40,015 nucleotides of DNA from Lentisphaeria bacterium. GTDB lineage: Bacteria > Verrucomicrobiota > Lentisphaeria > Oligosphaerales > Oligosphaeraceae. A program made the translations under genes and the position numbers. The notes below the pieces were generated by a model, which was given only the letters and a program-made list of their open reading frames with translations, did not search any database and was not told the origin of the DNA. This document shows, piece after piece, positions 17,165-25,901 of the stretch (its first letter is position 1; each line of letters begins with the position of its first letter). The stretch is from assembly GCA_028706165.1 (NCBI GenBank), contig JAQWBY010000002.1, positions 5,481 through 45,495 of the forward strand, given 5' to 3'.

Positions 17165-17192
17165 AGCCGCACGGCGCGCCGTGCGGCTTTTT
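17165..17192 (+). terminator. Intrinsic terminator after the PIG-L gene
   Basis: A perfect 24-base palindrome (AGCCGCACGGCG and its complement, 17165-17188) is followed by TTTTT. It lies in the 17052-17354 gap, which also holds the asnS promoter; I see nothing else there. Confidence 0.85.
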
Positions 17193-17248
17193 GGCGTTTG
17201 TTGTGGGTGAGAATTCCGTTGTTTTGCTGCGGACTGCCAGGCAAGTCA

Positions 17249-17257
17249 TGCTATATT
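17249..17257 (+). promoter_or_regulatory. Extended -10 promoter for asnS
   Basis: TGCTATATT is an extended -10 (TG-n-TATATT) about 98 nt before the ATG at 17355. No well-placed -35 is visible, which is tolerated by extended -10 promoters. Confidence 0.45.
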
Positions 17258-17354
17258 ACAAGTTTTCGCAATAACGTGTGGCAGTCGGCAGTACCGCAAG
17301 CCTGCCGGCGTTTGTTTTGCCTAATAGTTTAGAAGGCGATTGAAGGAGCGGATA

Positions 17355-18752
17355 ATGAGGCGGACATTGGTGCGTGACGCGCTAGCCAGCCGTGAGTACG
17401 GCGAAGAGATGACGGTTGCTGGCTGGGTGCGTACTCGTCGGGATTCGAAGGCGGGCATGTCGTTTGTGGAATTGAATGACGGCTCCTGCATGAGCAATCT
17501 GCAGGTTCTGGCGCCGGCGAGTCTGGCCAATTATGCATCCGAGGTTACGCGTCTGCATCCCGGCGCGTCGATAAAAGTGACGGGGCTGCTGCTAGAGTCG
17601 CCGGCTGCCGGTCAGGCCGTTGAGTTGCAAGCCACGACCTTGACTGTGCTGGGCTTCTGCGATCCGCTGGAATACCCTTTGGGCAAGAGCCGTATATCCT
17701 TCGAGCGTCTGCGTGAAGTCGCCCATCTGCGGGCGCGCACCAACACCTTCGGGGCGGTGGCGCGGGTACGCAACGCCCTGGCCTTTGCCACTCACCGCTT
17801 CTTCCAGGAGCGGGATTTCTACTACTTCAACGCGCCGATCATCACCGCCAGCGACTGCGAAGGCGCCGGCGAGATGTTCCAGGTTACGACCCTCGACCTG
17901 GAGAAACCGCCGCGCGATCCCGACAGCGGCAAGATCGACTTCAAGCAGGATTTCTTTGCGCGGCCGGCCAACCTCACGGTCAGTGGCCAGCTGGAAGCCG
18001 AAACCCATGCCTGTGCCCTCGGCAATGTCTATACCTTCGGACCGACCTTCCGCGCCGAAAACTCCAACACGACCAGGCATCTGGCCGAATTCTGGATGAT
18101 CGAACCGGAAATCGCTTTTGCCGATCTCAATGACGACGCTGATCTGGCTGAGGACTATCTGCGCTTCCTGTTCCAGGAAGTACTCGCGCGTTGCCCCGAA
18201 GACCTCAAATTCTTCGACCAGCGTGTGGAGAAGGGCCTGCTGGCAAACCTCGAGGCCCTCGCCAAGGCGGAGTTTACCCGCATCAGCTATACCGAGGCCA
18301 TTGCCCTGCTGGAGAAGGCGGCGGACAAATTTGAGTTCAAGCCCTACTGGGGCGCGGACCTGCAGTCCGAGCACGAACGCTATTTGGCCGAGGAGCTCTT
18401 CCACGGGCCGGTGATTGTGATGAACTACCCGAAAGAGATCAAAGCCTTCTACATGCGCCTGAATGACGACCAGAAGACGGTCGCGGCCATGGACGTGCTG
18501 TTGCCGACGGTCGGCGAGATCATCGGCGGCAGCCAACGCGAGGAACGCCTGGATGTGCTGGAAGCACGCATCCGCGACATCGGCATGACGCCGGAGGATT
18601 ACTGGTGGTATTGCGATTTGCGGCGCTTCGGGACCGTGCCGCATGCGGGCTTCGGCCTGGGTTTTGAACGCATGGTGCGTTTTTGTACGGGCATGGGTAA
18701 CATCCGTGATGTTATTCCCTTCCCGCGCACGCCCCAAAGCGCTGAGTTCTGA
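17355..18752 (+). CDS. asnS: Asparaginyl-tRNA synthetase
   Basis: Charges tRNA-Asn with asparagine using ATP. 465 residues, normal for AsnRS. An N-terminal OB-fold anticodon-binding domain ([24 protein letters not shown], residues about 21-44) is followed by the class II catalytic core: motif 2 [25 protein letters not shown] near 227 and motif 3 [12 protein letters not shown] near 435. [20 protein letters not shown] is typical of AsnRS as opposed to AspRS. Start ATG 17355 has AAGGAG 6 nt upstream; a TTG 15 nt earlier is less likely. It has its own promoter and follows a terminator. Confidence 0.96.
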   Translation: MRRTLVRDALASREYGEEMTVAGWVRTRRDSKAGMSFVELNDGSCMSNLQVLAPASLANYASEVTRLHPGASIKVTGLLLESPAAGQAVELQATTLTVLGFCDPLEYPLGKSRISFERLREVAHLRARTNTFGAVARVRNALAFATHRFFQERDFYYFNAPIITASDCEGAGEMFQVTTLDLEKPPRDPDSGKIDFKQDFFARPANLTVSGQLEAETHACALGNVYTFGPTFRAENSNTTRHLAEFWMIEPEIAFADLNDDADLAEDYLRFLFQEVLARCPEDLKFFDQRVEKGLLANLEALAKAEFTRISYTEAIALLEKAADKFEFKPYWGADLQSEHERYLAEELFHGPVIVMNYPKEIKAFYMRLNDDQKTVAAMDVLLPTVGEIIGGSQREERLDVLEARIRDIGMTPEDYWWYCDLRRFGTVPHAGFGLGFERMVRFCTGMGNIRDVIPFPRTPQSAEF

Positions 18753-18898
18753 GTGGGCCCTGGTTCTCAAGACTGGCCGTGCTGGTGAAGCGGCAGGCCG
18801 GTCGAGGACGAGGTCGGACACGCCGGACAGCCCCCCCCTCGGGCGTATCGGCTGACGATAGTACGAGCACTGGCTAGAACGAAAGAAGGCTGAAAAGT

Positions 18899-20329
18899 AT
18901 GGGCGGTTTCTTTGGCGTCGTTTCTGCAGGTAGTTGTGTTCAGGATCTTTTCTTTGGCACCGACTACCATTCGCACCTGGGCAATCAGCGTGGCGGTATG
19001 ATGGTTTGGGGCGAAAAAGGTTTCAAACGCTTTATTCATGACATTACCAACGCGCAATTCCGCAGCAAGTTCCAAGTTGACGTCGAAGCGCTCAAGGGCA
19101 ATCGCGGCATTGGCTGTATTAGCGATACGGGTGATCAGCCGTTGATTGTCACGTCGCACTTGGGCACTTTCGGCATCACCACTGTCGGCGTGATCAACAA
19201 CCTTGGTGAGCTCAGCCGCAACGCCTTCCGCAGCACCCGCGCGCATTTTGCCGAAATCCTGGGCGAAGGCGTGAATCCCACCGAGATGGTCGCCTCACTC
19301 ATCAGTCTAGAAGCCAATTTTGCCGACGGCATCCGTTCGGCGCAGGATAAGATTCAGGGCTCCTGTTCCATGCTGCTGTTGGCCAAGGAGGGCGTGTACG
19401 CCGCGCGCGATCGTTATGGACGCACGCCGGTGATCATCGGCCAGAAGAGTGACGGCAGTCTGGCGGCGACCTTTGAGACCTGCGCACTGGACAACCTCGG
19501 CTACAAAGTCGTGCGCTGGCTGGGGCCTGGCGAAGCCGTGCTGTTGCACGAACGCAATGGCATACAGCAGATTCTGCCACCCCGCAAGACCATGCGGATG
19601 TGCGCGTTCCTGTGGATCTATTACGGCTTTCCCGCATCATGTTACGAAGACATCAACGTGGAGGATGTCCGCTATCGCTGCGGCATGGCTTTGGCGGCAC
19701 GGGATGGCAAACTGGACGTGGACGCGGTGGTGGGCGTGCCGGATTCGGGCACTGCGCATGCGTTGGGCTATTCGCACGCGTCGGGCCTGCCCTACAAACG
19801 TTCGTTTGCCAAGTACACACCGACTTGGCCGCGGAGCTTCATCCCCAGCGACCAGCCGACCCGCGAGCTCGTCGCACAGATGAAACTGATTGCCATTGAG
19901 CACTTTATACGCGATAAGAAGCTGTTGTTTTGCGAAGATTCCATCGTGCGTGGGACGCAGTTGCGCGACACCTTCAAGCGCTTGCCCGAGCTGGGCGCCA
20001 AGGAGATACACGTGCGTTCGGCTTGTCCGCCCATCCTGTTCAATTGCAAGTACTTGAATTTTTCCCGTTCGCGGGCCTTGCTGGAATTGGCGGCGCGCCG
20101 GGCCATCCAGCATCTTGAGGGCGACTGCGAAGCGAATCTGGATCAGTACACGGATTGTACTACTGAGAAATATGCGGCGATGATCGATCACATCCGTGAA
20201 GATCTTGGGCTGACGTCCTTGAAGTACCAGCGCCTGGATGATATGATTGCGGCGATTGGTATCCCGAAGGAATGCCTCTGTACCTACTGTTGGGATGGCT
20301 GCGAGCATGAAAATCCCGGGGACGAATAG
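18899..20329 (+). CDS. Amidophosphoribosyltransferase-like protein (PurF family) without the catalytic cysteine
   Basis: 476 residues with the two-domain PurF layout: an N-terminal Ntn glutaminase-like domain (HLGNQRGGM near 26, TTVGVINNLGE near 96, ARDRYGRTP near 169) and a C-terminal phosphoribosyltransferase domain with VGVPDSGTAHALGY and the PRPP loop LLFCEDSIVRGTQLRD near 340-355. PurF normally begins MCGI; here it is MGGFFGV, so the nucleophilic Cys is Gly and glutamine hydrolysis should be impossible. Cysteines in ACPPILFNCKY and CLCTYCWDGCE resemble the [4Fe-4S] ligands of Bacillus-type PurF. I recall similar MGGFFG proteins annotated as PurF in Bacteroidota. It may use free ammonia, be regulatory, or have another substrate. 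AAGG about 10 nt upstream of the ATG. Confidence 0.85.
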   Translation: MGGFFGVVSAGSCVQDLFFGTDYHSHLGNQRGGMMVWGEKGFKRFIHDITNAQFRSKFQVDVEALKGNRGIGCISDTGDQPLIVTSHLGTFGITTVGVINNLGELSRNAFRSTRAHFAEILGEGVNPTEMVASLISLEANFADGIRSAQDKIQGSCSMLLLAKEGVYAARDRYGRTPVIIGQKSDGSLAATFETCALDNLGYKVVRWLGPGEAVLLHERNGIQQILPPRKTMRMCAFLWIYYGFPASCYEDINVEDVRYRCGMALAARDGKLDVDAVVGVPDSGTAHALGYSHASGLPYKRSFAKYTPTWPRSFIPSDQPTRELVAQMKLIAIEHFIRDKKLLFCEDSIVRGTQLRDTFKRLPELGAKEIHVRSACPPILFNCKYLNFSRSRALLELAARRAIQHLEGDCEANLDQYTDCTTEKYAAMIDHIREDLGLTSLKYQRLDDMIAAIGIPKECLCTYCWDGCEHENPGDE

Positions 20330-20383
20330 ATAGCACGACCGTTGGCCTTGCGCCGATCGGCCACCAGTTGAGGAAAACATGCC

Positions 20384-22177
20384 ATGAAGTATTTATCGCG
20401 TGAGGTCTTTGCCTTGGGGCTGGTTCTGGTGCTGCATATGGGTGCCGTATCGGTGTTTGCTGAAAGCTGGCCCCAGGCTGGCGTGGTGACGGCGACGCAG
20501 GTGAATGTCCGTGCCCGTCCCAGTACGCATTATGAGCGCATAGGCCAGTTTCGCAAAGACGATATCCTCACCGTCGTGAGCATGAAAGATGGCTGGTATG
20601 AAGTCGAGCTCAATGACAATTTTGTCTGCTGGGTGACGGCCGACAGCGTCGCTGTCAATGGCGACGTCTTGACGGAGCCTTGTCTGCTTTACTCTGGCCC
20701 CAGTCTGGTGTTCACGTCCTTTGGCCAGGTGGGCAAGGGCAGCACGTTGACGATCGTCGGGGCGGAGGCTGACAACTGGCGGCAGGTGCGGGTGCCGGAG
20801 AAGGCGACGGCATGGGTGAGCGCGGACTACATTGCCCTGCAGGACCCGCCGGCACCAGTCAAGGCCGAGGTGGTCAAGAGCGCTGCGCCGGCGCCGGCGC
20901 AGGTGGCTCCACGCCTGACTGAAGAGCTCGCCCGTCAACAGGCGAGTCTGCAGGTGGAGGCCGAACGCCTGGAGGCCTTGCAGGCCGAAGCCGAGCTGAT
21001 CAAACAGCACACCGCTGAACGGGAAAAGGAAATCGCCGTTCTGCGCGCGGAGGAAGAACGCATGCAGGCGATGAAAACCGACGCCGCCAAGCAGCTTGAG
21101 GCGGCCTTGATGGCCCGCGAGAAAGCCGATACCTCAGCCCGTCTGGAACAGATCCGCCTGGAAGACTTGAAGAAAGAGGCGGAAAAAAAGGCGCAGACGG
21201 TTAGTGCCGAGCGGGCTAACTGGGAAGCCGAGGCCAAACGTCACGCAGACGCGTTGGCCAAGGCCAAGGCCGAAGCCGACCGGCTGGCTGCCGTCGCCAA
21301 GGCCGAAGCCGACCGCCTGGCCAAAGAACAGGCTGGTGCCGCTGCCCAGGCCGAAGCCTTGCGCGCGAAGGTCGTCGCCGCTGAATCCGCAATCAAGGAC
21401 GGCAGCACCCGCCATGCCGAACTGCAGTTGGCCATCGCCGATGTGGAAAAAGAAAAGAACGAAGCACAGGAGCGACTGACAAAACTCCAGGAGGAGAAAA
21501 AAGCGGTCGATCTACAGGTGCAACGGGAAAATGAACTGCTGAATGCGCTGAAACAGCAGGCGGCGGCTATTACCCAGGAAAAACAGGCCGTCATGGTCCA
21601 AATTGAGCAGGCCAAGAAGGAACGCGAGGAACTCGAAAACAAACGCTTGGCCGAAGACAAAGCCCGTGCCGATGCCGACGCCAAACGTCTGGCCGCAGAG
21701 GCCGCAGAGAAGGCCCGCGCCGACGCCGACGCCAAACGCCTGGCCGCCGAAGCCGAAGAGAAGGCCCGCGCCGACGCTGAAGCCAAACGCCTGGCCGCCG
21801 AAGCCGAAGAGAAGGCCCGCGCCGACGCTGAAGCCAAACGCCTGGCCGCAGAGGCCGAAGAGAAGGCCCGCGCCGACGCCGAGGCCAAACGGCTTGAGGC
21901 AGAACGGCTGCGCCTCGAGGCAGAAAAGCTACCGCCGAAGTTCAGCGGTAATGGTCTGCTGGTGCCCCTGCGGCCCAACAGTGCCGGCAAGGCCACGCAT
22001 GCCTTGTGCGAGCCCCGCGGTGAGCGGAAAGAGCTCGTGGCCTACTTGATAGCGCCGTATATCAATCTGCGGGAATGGGAAGATATGCGGGTGCAATTGG
22101 ATGGCATGGACGTCCGTCCCGAAAACTGGCGCTACCCACTGATTGAGGTTCGTTCCATTCGTCCCGAACCCAAATGA
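20384..22177 (+). CDS. Exported SH3-domain protein with long coiled coil
   Basis: 597 residues. A signal peptide (residues 1-27, cleavage near FAES) is followed by two bacterial SH3 domains: ATQVNVRARPSTHYERIGQ at about 37-55 with VCWVTADSV, then LLYSGPSLVFTSFGQV with ATAWVSADYIALQ. From about 185 to 520 it is an Ala/Glu/Lys/Arg-rich coiled coil, including five near-identical 17-residue repeats. The C-terminal 80 residues (FSGNGLLVPLRP...) form a small folded domain. SH3b domains usually bind cell-wall peptides, so a periplasmic structural or wall-anchoring role is likely. TolA-like helices look similar, but the SH3 pair argues against TolA. GAGG lies 10 nt upstream of the ATG. The gap to the preceding PurF-like gene is 54 bp. 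Confidence 0.82.
   Translation: MKYLSREVFALGLVLVLHMGAVSVFAESWPQAGVVTATQVNVRARPSTHYERIGQFRKDDILTVVSMKDGWYEVELNDNFVCWVTADSVAVNGDVLTEPCLLYSGPSLVFTSFGQVGKGSTLTIVGAEADNWRQVRVPEKATAWVSADYIALQDPPAPVKAEVVKSAAPAPAQVAPRLTEELARQQASLQVEAERLEALQAEAELIKQHTAEREKEIAVLRAEEERMQAMKTDAAKQLEAALMAREKADTSARLEQIRLEDLKKEAEKKAQTVSAERANWEAEAKRHADALAKAKAEADRLAAVAKAEADRLAKEQAGAAAQAEALRAKVVAAESAIKDGSTRHAELQLAIADVEKEKNEAQERLTKLQEEKKAVDLQVQRENELLNALKQQAAAITQEKQAVMVQIEQAKKEREELENKRLAEDKARADADAKRLAAEAAEKARADADAKRLAAEAEEKARADAEAKRLAAEAEEKARADAEAKRLAAEAEEKARADAEAKRLEAERLRLEAEKLPPKFSGNGLLVPLRPNSAGKATHALCEPRGERKELVAYLIAPYINLREWEDMRVQLDGMDVRPENWRYPLIEVRSIRPEPK
21650..21904 (+). repeat. Five tandem 51-bp repeats inside the coiled-coil gene
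   Basis: Five in-frame copies of a 17-residue unit (consensus AEEKARADAEAKRLAAE). The central copies are almost identical at the DNA level, so expansion by slippage or unequal recombination was recent. 17 residues is not a whole number of heptads. Confidence 0.9.
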
Positions 22178-22254
22178 CAGCAGTGCCAGGTTGAGCAATG
22201 ACCGTGCCGGGCTGAGCAATGCCGGCGTAGTGTTTTATCATCAAGGAGTTGATT

Positions 22255-23124
22255 ATGAAGTACAGTGTGACCACAGTGTGTCTGCCCGCCCTGGACATGG
22301 CACAGCAGGCGGCGCTCCTGCAAAAGCTTGGTTTCGACGGCGTTGAACTGCGGGTCCGGCGGGTGTCTGACGAGGTGCGCGCCAAGGCCGAACCGAGCAG
22401 CTGGGGCTATCACGTGAACGACGTCACGCCAGAGAATTTTGCGGAGAAGGCCCCGGCGATCCGGCAGATACTGTCGGATCATGGCTTGTCGTTGGCTGGT
22501 TTGGCGACGAACATGACTTGTCTCGACCTCGAGCAGTTCAAGCACGCGCTGGAAGGCGCGGTTGCCGCCGGGGCGCCCTTTATTCGTCTGGCTGCTGCGG
22601 CGGGCTACACGGGCAAGGACGGCGAGAACTACTGGTCCATTTACGGCGAGACTGTTGCCGGTTACGCGCGTTGCCTGGAATTGACCCAGGGCAGTGGCGT
22701 CAAGTTGGTGCTGGAGATGCATGGCGGGACGATTCACCCGAGCGCGTCGCTGGCCTATCGGATTCTCAGCCAGTTTTCGTCGTCGGCGGTGGGTGTGATT
22801 TACGACCCGCAGAACATGGTGAAGGACGGCTTTGAGACGCCGGCGTTGGCGCTGTCGCTGCTGGGCGATTATCTCGCGCATTGCCATTTTGGGGCGCATC
22901 GGCCGTTCCCCGGCGACAAAGACGCCAAGGGTACCGCGCAGTGGAAGTGGGAGGCCTGCAGCATGGCCGAAGGCCTCTTCAATTTCCCGCTGATTATCAA
23001 GTTGTTGCAGAAGCAGCAATACAGCCACTTTATCACCATCGAAGACTTCCGCGCCAATATCGCCCCGGAACTGAAATTAGCCGAGGGCATCCAGTATCTG
23101 CGGTCCTTGGAGGGGCAGGCGTAA
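22255..23124 (+). CDS. Sugar phosphate isomerase/epimerase (xylose isomerase-like TIM barrel)
   Basis: 289 residues. The barrel pattern is visible: MKYSVTTVCLPALDM, LGFDGVELRVRR near residue 27, SLAGLATNMTCLD, VKLVLEMHGGTIHPS near 157 (metal Glu), GVIYDPQNMVKDG near 182 (metal Asp), CHFGAHRPF and FITIEDFR near 260 (metal Glu). This is the AP_endonuc_2/xylose-isomerase-like family of divalent-metal isomerases and epimerases. The substrate cannot be told from sequence. AAGGAG lies 6 nt before the ATG at 22255. The 77-bp upstream gap contains a 20-bp imperfect direct duplication (GTGCC-GG-TGAGCAATG, 22184-22222). Confidence 0.85.
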   Translation: MKYSVTTVCLPALDMAQQAALLQKLGFDGVELRVRRVSDEVRAKAEPSSWGYHVNDVTPENFAEKAPAIRQILSDHGLSLAGLATNMTCLDLEQFKHALEGAVAAGAPFIRLAAAAGYTGKDGENYWSIYGETVAGYARCLELTQGSGVKLVLEMHGGTIHPSASLAYRILSQFSSSAVGVIYDPQNMVKDGFETPALALSLLGDYLAHCHFGAHRPFPGDKDAKGTAQWKWEACSMAEGLFNFPLIIKLLQKQQYSHFITIEDFRANIAPELKLAEGIQYLRSLEGQA

Positions 23125-23208
23125 GGACGCCGGATCAGCGCCGGCGGTGACGACAGCGGCCACATTGGCCGCTGCCGTGTGCGGTCAAGCTGCTCCCGGA
23201 GACCAACT

Positions 23209-24372
23209 ATGCAAGGAAAAGTCATTATCCTGGTGGATGGGCCGGCGGTGTTGTTGCGGGTGCCGGCGTTGCTTAACGGTTTGCGCGCGGCCGGGTTGTC
23301 GGTGACGGTCGCCAGCAGCGAGTCCGCCAATATCTTCATGCCGCCTTTGGCGTACTCGGCGATGTCCGGCCATGCCTCGTTATCCTTTGCGGCATTGAGC
23401 AGCGAACGGCTGCATGAGGCCGATCTGGTGATGGCCGCGCCGCTATCCCTGCAGCTGCTGGAGTTGCTGGCGGGGGAGGGCTGGGAAGAACGCCGTCAGG
23501 CGCTGAAGCGGCCGCTACTGGTCGCACCGGCACTGTTGCCGACGGACCTGCAGCCGGCTTTTTTGGACGAACTGGCGGCACGGTTGGGGCCGCAGTTTGC
23601 GCTAATCCGGCCTAGCGCGGCGGCCGAGCCGCTCGGCGCTTTGGGTACGCTTTGCGTGGCCTCGGTGGAGCAGTGCCTGGAAGCGGCACTGACGGCATTA
23701 ACGCCGCCGGACTGTCGTGACATGCGTCTGCTGGTCACGGCTGGGCCGACGGCAGAGGACGCCGATCCCGCGCGCTATGTGACCAACCGTTCCACGGGGC
23801 GCATGGGCGTGGCCTTGGCGGTGAAGGCAGCGCGACGCGGCGCGAAAGTACTGTTGATTCACGGGCCGATGACCTGGCCGGTGCCGCCGCATGCGGGCAT
23901 CGAGTGCTGCGCCGTGCGCAGCGCCCAGCAGATGTACGACGCGGTCATGGCGCGGCTGCCTGAGCATAACGCCGCCATACTGTGCGCGGCGGTGGCCGAT
24001 TATACGCCGGTGGCCTACTCCCGGGAAAAGATCAAAAAGGGCCAGGAAAGTACGTTCAGCTTGCTTTTGCAGCGTACGCCGGACATTCTGGCAGCGGTGG
24101 GCGCCTTGTCCTCGCGACCCTTTTTGGTCGGTTTTGCGGCTGAGACGCATGAGGTCGAGGCCAATGCGCGCGAAAAGTTGTACCGCAAGGGCTGTGATAT
24201 GCTCTGTGCCAATGACATATCCGAGGCCGGCAGCGGTTTTGCGGTAGCAACCAATCGGGTGACGGTGCATCTTCGCGATGGCAGCAGTATCGAGTTGCCG
24301 ATGCAGAGCAAACTGGAAGTCGCCGATGCCATTCTGGACCTGATGCTGGCCCGCTGGCAATCGGGGCGCTGA
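23209..24372 (+). CDS. coaBC: CoaBC-like phosphopantothenate-cysteine ligase with degenerate decarboxylase half
   Basis: 387 residues with CoaBC layout. The C-terminal half (from about 172) is a good CoaB ligase: LLVTAGPTAEDADPARYVTNRSTGRMG, CAAVADYTP, the lysines of SREKIKKG, FLVGFAAET and CANDISE. It joins 4'-phosphopantothenate to cysteine. The N-terminal half (1-165) has the flavodoxin-like outline of CoaC (FMPPLAYSAMSG, ADLVMAAP) but lacks the active-site His (SERLHEADL where HIxLxxxAD is expected), the PAMN motif (here PALLP) and the substrate-clamp CG region. FMN binding and decarboxylation therefore look lost, and a separate CoaC would be needed. ATG 23209 has GGAG 8 nt upstream. Confidence 0.83.
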   Translation: MQGKVIILVDGPAVLLRVPALLNGLRAAGLSVTVASSESANIFMPPLAYSAMSGHASLSFAALSSERLHEADLVMAAPLSLQLLELLAGEGWEERRQALKRPLLVAPALLPTDLQPAFLDELAARLGPQFALIRPSAAAEPLGALGTLCVASVEQCLEAALTALTPPDCRDMRLLVTAGPTAEDADPARYVTNRSTGRMGVALAVKAARRGAKVLLIHGPMTWPVPPHAGIECCAVRSAQQMYDAVMARLPEHNAAILCAAVADYTPVAYSREKIKKGQESTFSLLLQRTPDILAAVGALSSRPFLVGFAAETHEVEANAREKLYRKGCDMLCANDISEAGSGFAVATNRVTVHLRDGSSIELPMQSKLEVADAILDLMLARWQSGR

Positions 24373-24469
24373 TGCCCGCCGATGGCGCGGACCGCCCTCT
24401 GCGGAGCGATGTTGGTTTATCGCGGACTTATTGTTGACCTAATCGTTGTTGAGAGAGAAAGGGACGCCG

Positions 24470-25555
24470 ATGGCGGTCACGCAATTGGAGCAATTTTTGT
24501 ATCAGGCGTTGTACGACGCCGCATTTGCGCTCCTCGCGGCGCAGCCGTGGAAGACACTCGGCGAGGACGACGTCTTCGCGGTGCAAAATCCCGATGACGG
24601 CGAATTGCAGTTCGCAAAAATCACCGGCCGCGAAGGCGACCAGTGCGAACTGACCATCTTCAGCGGCGCTCGCGGTTTGGACATACTGTGGTCCTTGAGC
24701 AACACGCAGGACATGGCTTTTGTCAGCGACATCTGCTGCGACGTGCCCGGGCTGTGTTTTGCCGCGGTGCCCAAGGGTATGCTGGACAGTCTGGACCGCG
24801 ATATTGTCGCGGCCATCACTCTGCCGGAGGCCTTTGACGGCAATTATCCGGTTTGTCGCAGTCTTAGGCCGGGGTATTATCCCTCACGCCTGAGCATCAG
24901 TGACATATGCTTGCTGGCGCATATTCTGCGCCAGGCGACGGTGCTCGTGCGCGAGATCCAGAGCGGAGCGGTGTCCCTGGCGGTGGTGCCGGGTCACGAA
25001 GATGACTACGTGGCGAGGCTGGCCACCAAGGATGAACAGGGCGCCATCGCCTGGCGGACGGACCGCGTCACCATGATTCTCGACGAGCTGTTGCCGCGGT
25101 CAACGCCGATTGCGGACAGCGACGCGCTGGCGGCAGTCGCCGCTAAGCGCGCCGGCAAGCAGGAAGTGCGCCTCGAACTGCTGCTGGCGCCGCCCGATCC
25201 CGCACAGGCCGACGAGAACGGCGCCGTCCCTGCGACCTATGTCTTCCTCGTCAGCGATCATCAAAGCCGCAGCCCGCTTTGTGCGCAAATCGCCATGCCC
25301 GGCGCATCGCTGCCGGAATTTCGCCAGGGGCTGCCGGCGGTACTGCTGGAGCTCCTCGGACGCCTGCCCGCGCGGCCAAGGCGGGTTCACGTCGAACTGC
25401 TGTCGCTCCAGGACAGCATGAGCGAAATGCTGGCCGCCATGGGTATCGCCCTGGATCAGCACGCCATGCCGCCGGAATGCGCCAAAGAACAGGCTGCGTT
25501 GCTCAAGCAGGTCGCCGAATTGGACATGCCATTGCCCGCGACGCTGTGGTTCTGA
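24470..25555 (+). CDS. Conserved protein of unknown function (possibly DUF6930/DUF7309-like)
   Basis: 361 residues from ATG 24470 (MAVTQLEQFLYQALYDAAFALLAA), with AAAGGGA about 7 nt upstream. No signal peptide, transmembrane segment or catalytic motif. An N-terminal region (about 1-230) starts with a helical segment, then WKTLGEDDVFAVQNPDDGELQFAKI and a beta-rich section. The C-terminal region (about 235-350) has two similar-looking beta/alpha halves, with PARPRRVHVELLSLQDSMSEMLAAMGI near 300. The overall form reminds me of proteins annotated with DUF7309 and DUF6930, but I cannot confirm this. It is the last gene of the plus-strand run that begins with asnS. Confidence 0.65.
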   Translation: MAVTQLEQFLYQALYDAAFALLAAQPWKTLGEDDVFAVQNPDDGELQFAKITGREGDQCELTIFSGARGLDILWSLSNTQDMAFVSDICCDVPGLCFAAVPKGMLDSLDRDIVAAITLPEAFDGNYPVCRSLRPGYYPSRLSISDICLLAHILRQATVLVREIQSGAVSLAVVPGHEDDYVARLATKDEQGAIAWRTDRVTMILDELLPRSTPIADSDALAAVAAKRAGKQEVRLELLLAPPDPAQADENGAVPATYVFLVSDHQSRSPLCAQIAMPGASLPEFRQGLPAVLLELLGRLPARPRRVHVELLSLQDSMSEMLAAMGIALDQHAMPPECAKEQAALLKQVAELDMPLPATLWF

Positions 25556-25559
25556 AAGG

Positions 25560-25723
25560 GCGCGTCCCGCCGCGCTTGCGCGCAAGATCAAGAGTAGGTG
25601 ATCTTCTTGGGTAGGTCTGGTGGTGGTCCCGCCGCGCATGCGCGCAAGATCAAGATGGTAGCGGACGATGGCGTCGCGCCGCGCACCGGTGGTCCCGCCG
25701 CGCATGCGCGCAAGATCAAGATG
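25560..25723. repeat. Three spaced copies of a 36-bp palindrome-containing repeat
   Basis: Copies at 25622-25657 and 25688-25723 are identical over 36 bp (GGTGGTCCCGCCGCGCATGC, then GCGCAAGATCAAGATG). A third at 25560-25595 is diverged at the ends and has CTTG for CATG. The intervening sequences are 26 and 30 bp and unrelated. Each repeat has the perfect palindrome CGCGCATGCGCG. The geometry is CRISPR-like, but there are only three units, no cas gene in the window and no leader I can identify. In the 25556-25901 gap nothing else is clear. Confidence 0.75.
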
Positions 25724-25901
25724 CATCTGGCGCGGCACCACTCGCGACTCCTTTCGGTAGTCCTGCCGTCTGCTGGGCGAACGCTTACCTGGATGTGGTG
25801 ACCCAGCTGCCTCTGCCAGAGGTTCCGTGCAAATCGCAACTCTGATTTGGATTTTACGCAAATAGGGGGCTGTTGTACTGCAAAAGCCAGGAGACCAGCC
25901 A

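Noticed and set aside
23151-23176. Hairpin AGCGGCCA/TGGCCGCT before the coaBC gene as a terminator
   Set aside because: No T-tract follows on either strand, and the genes on both sides point the same way with good spacing for an operon.
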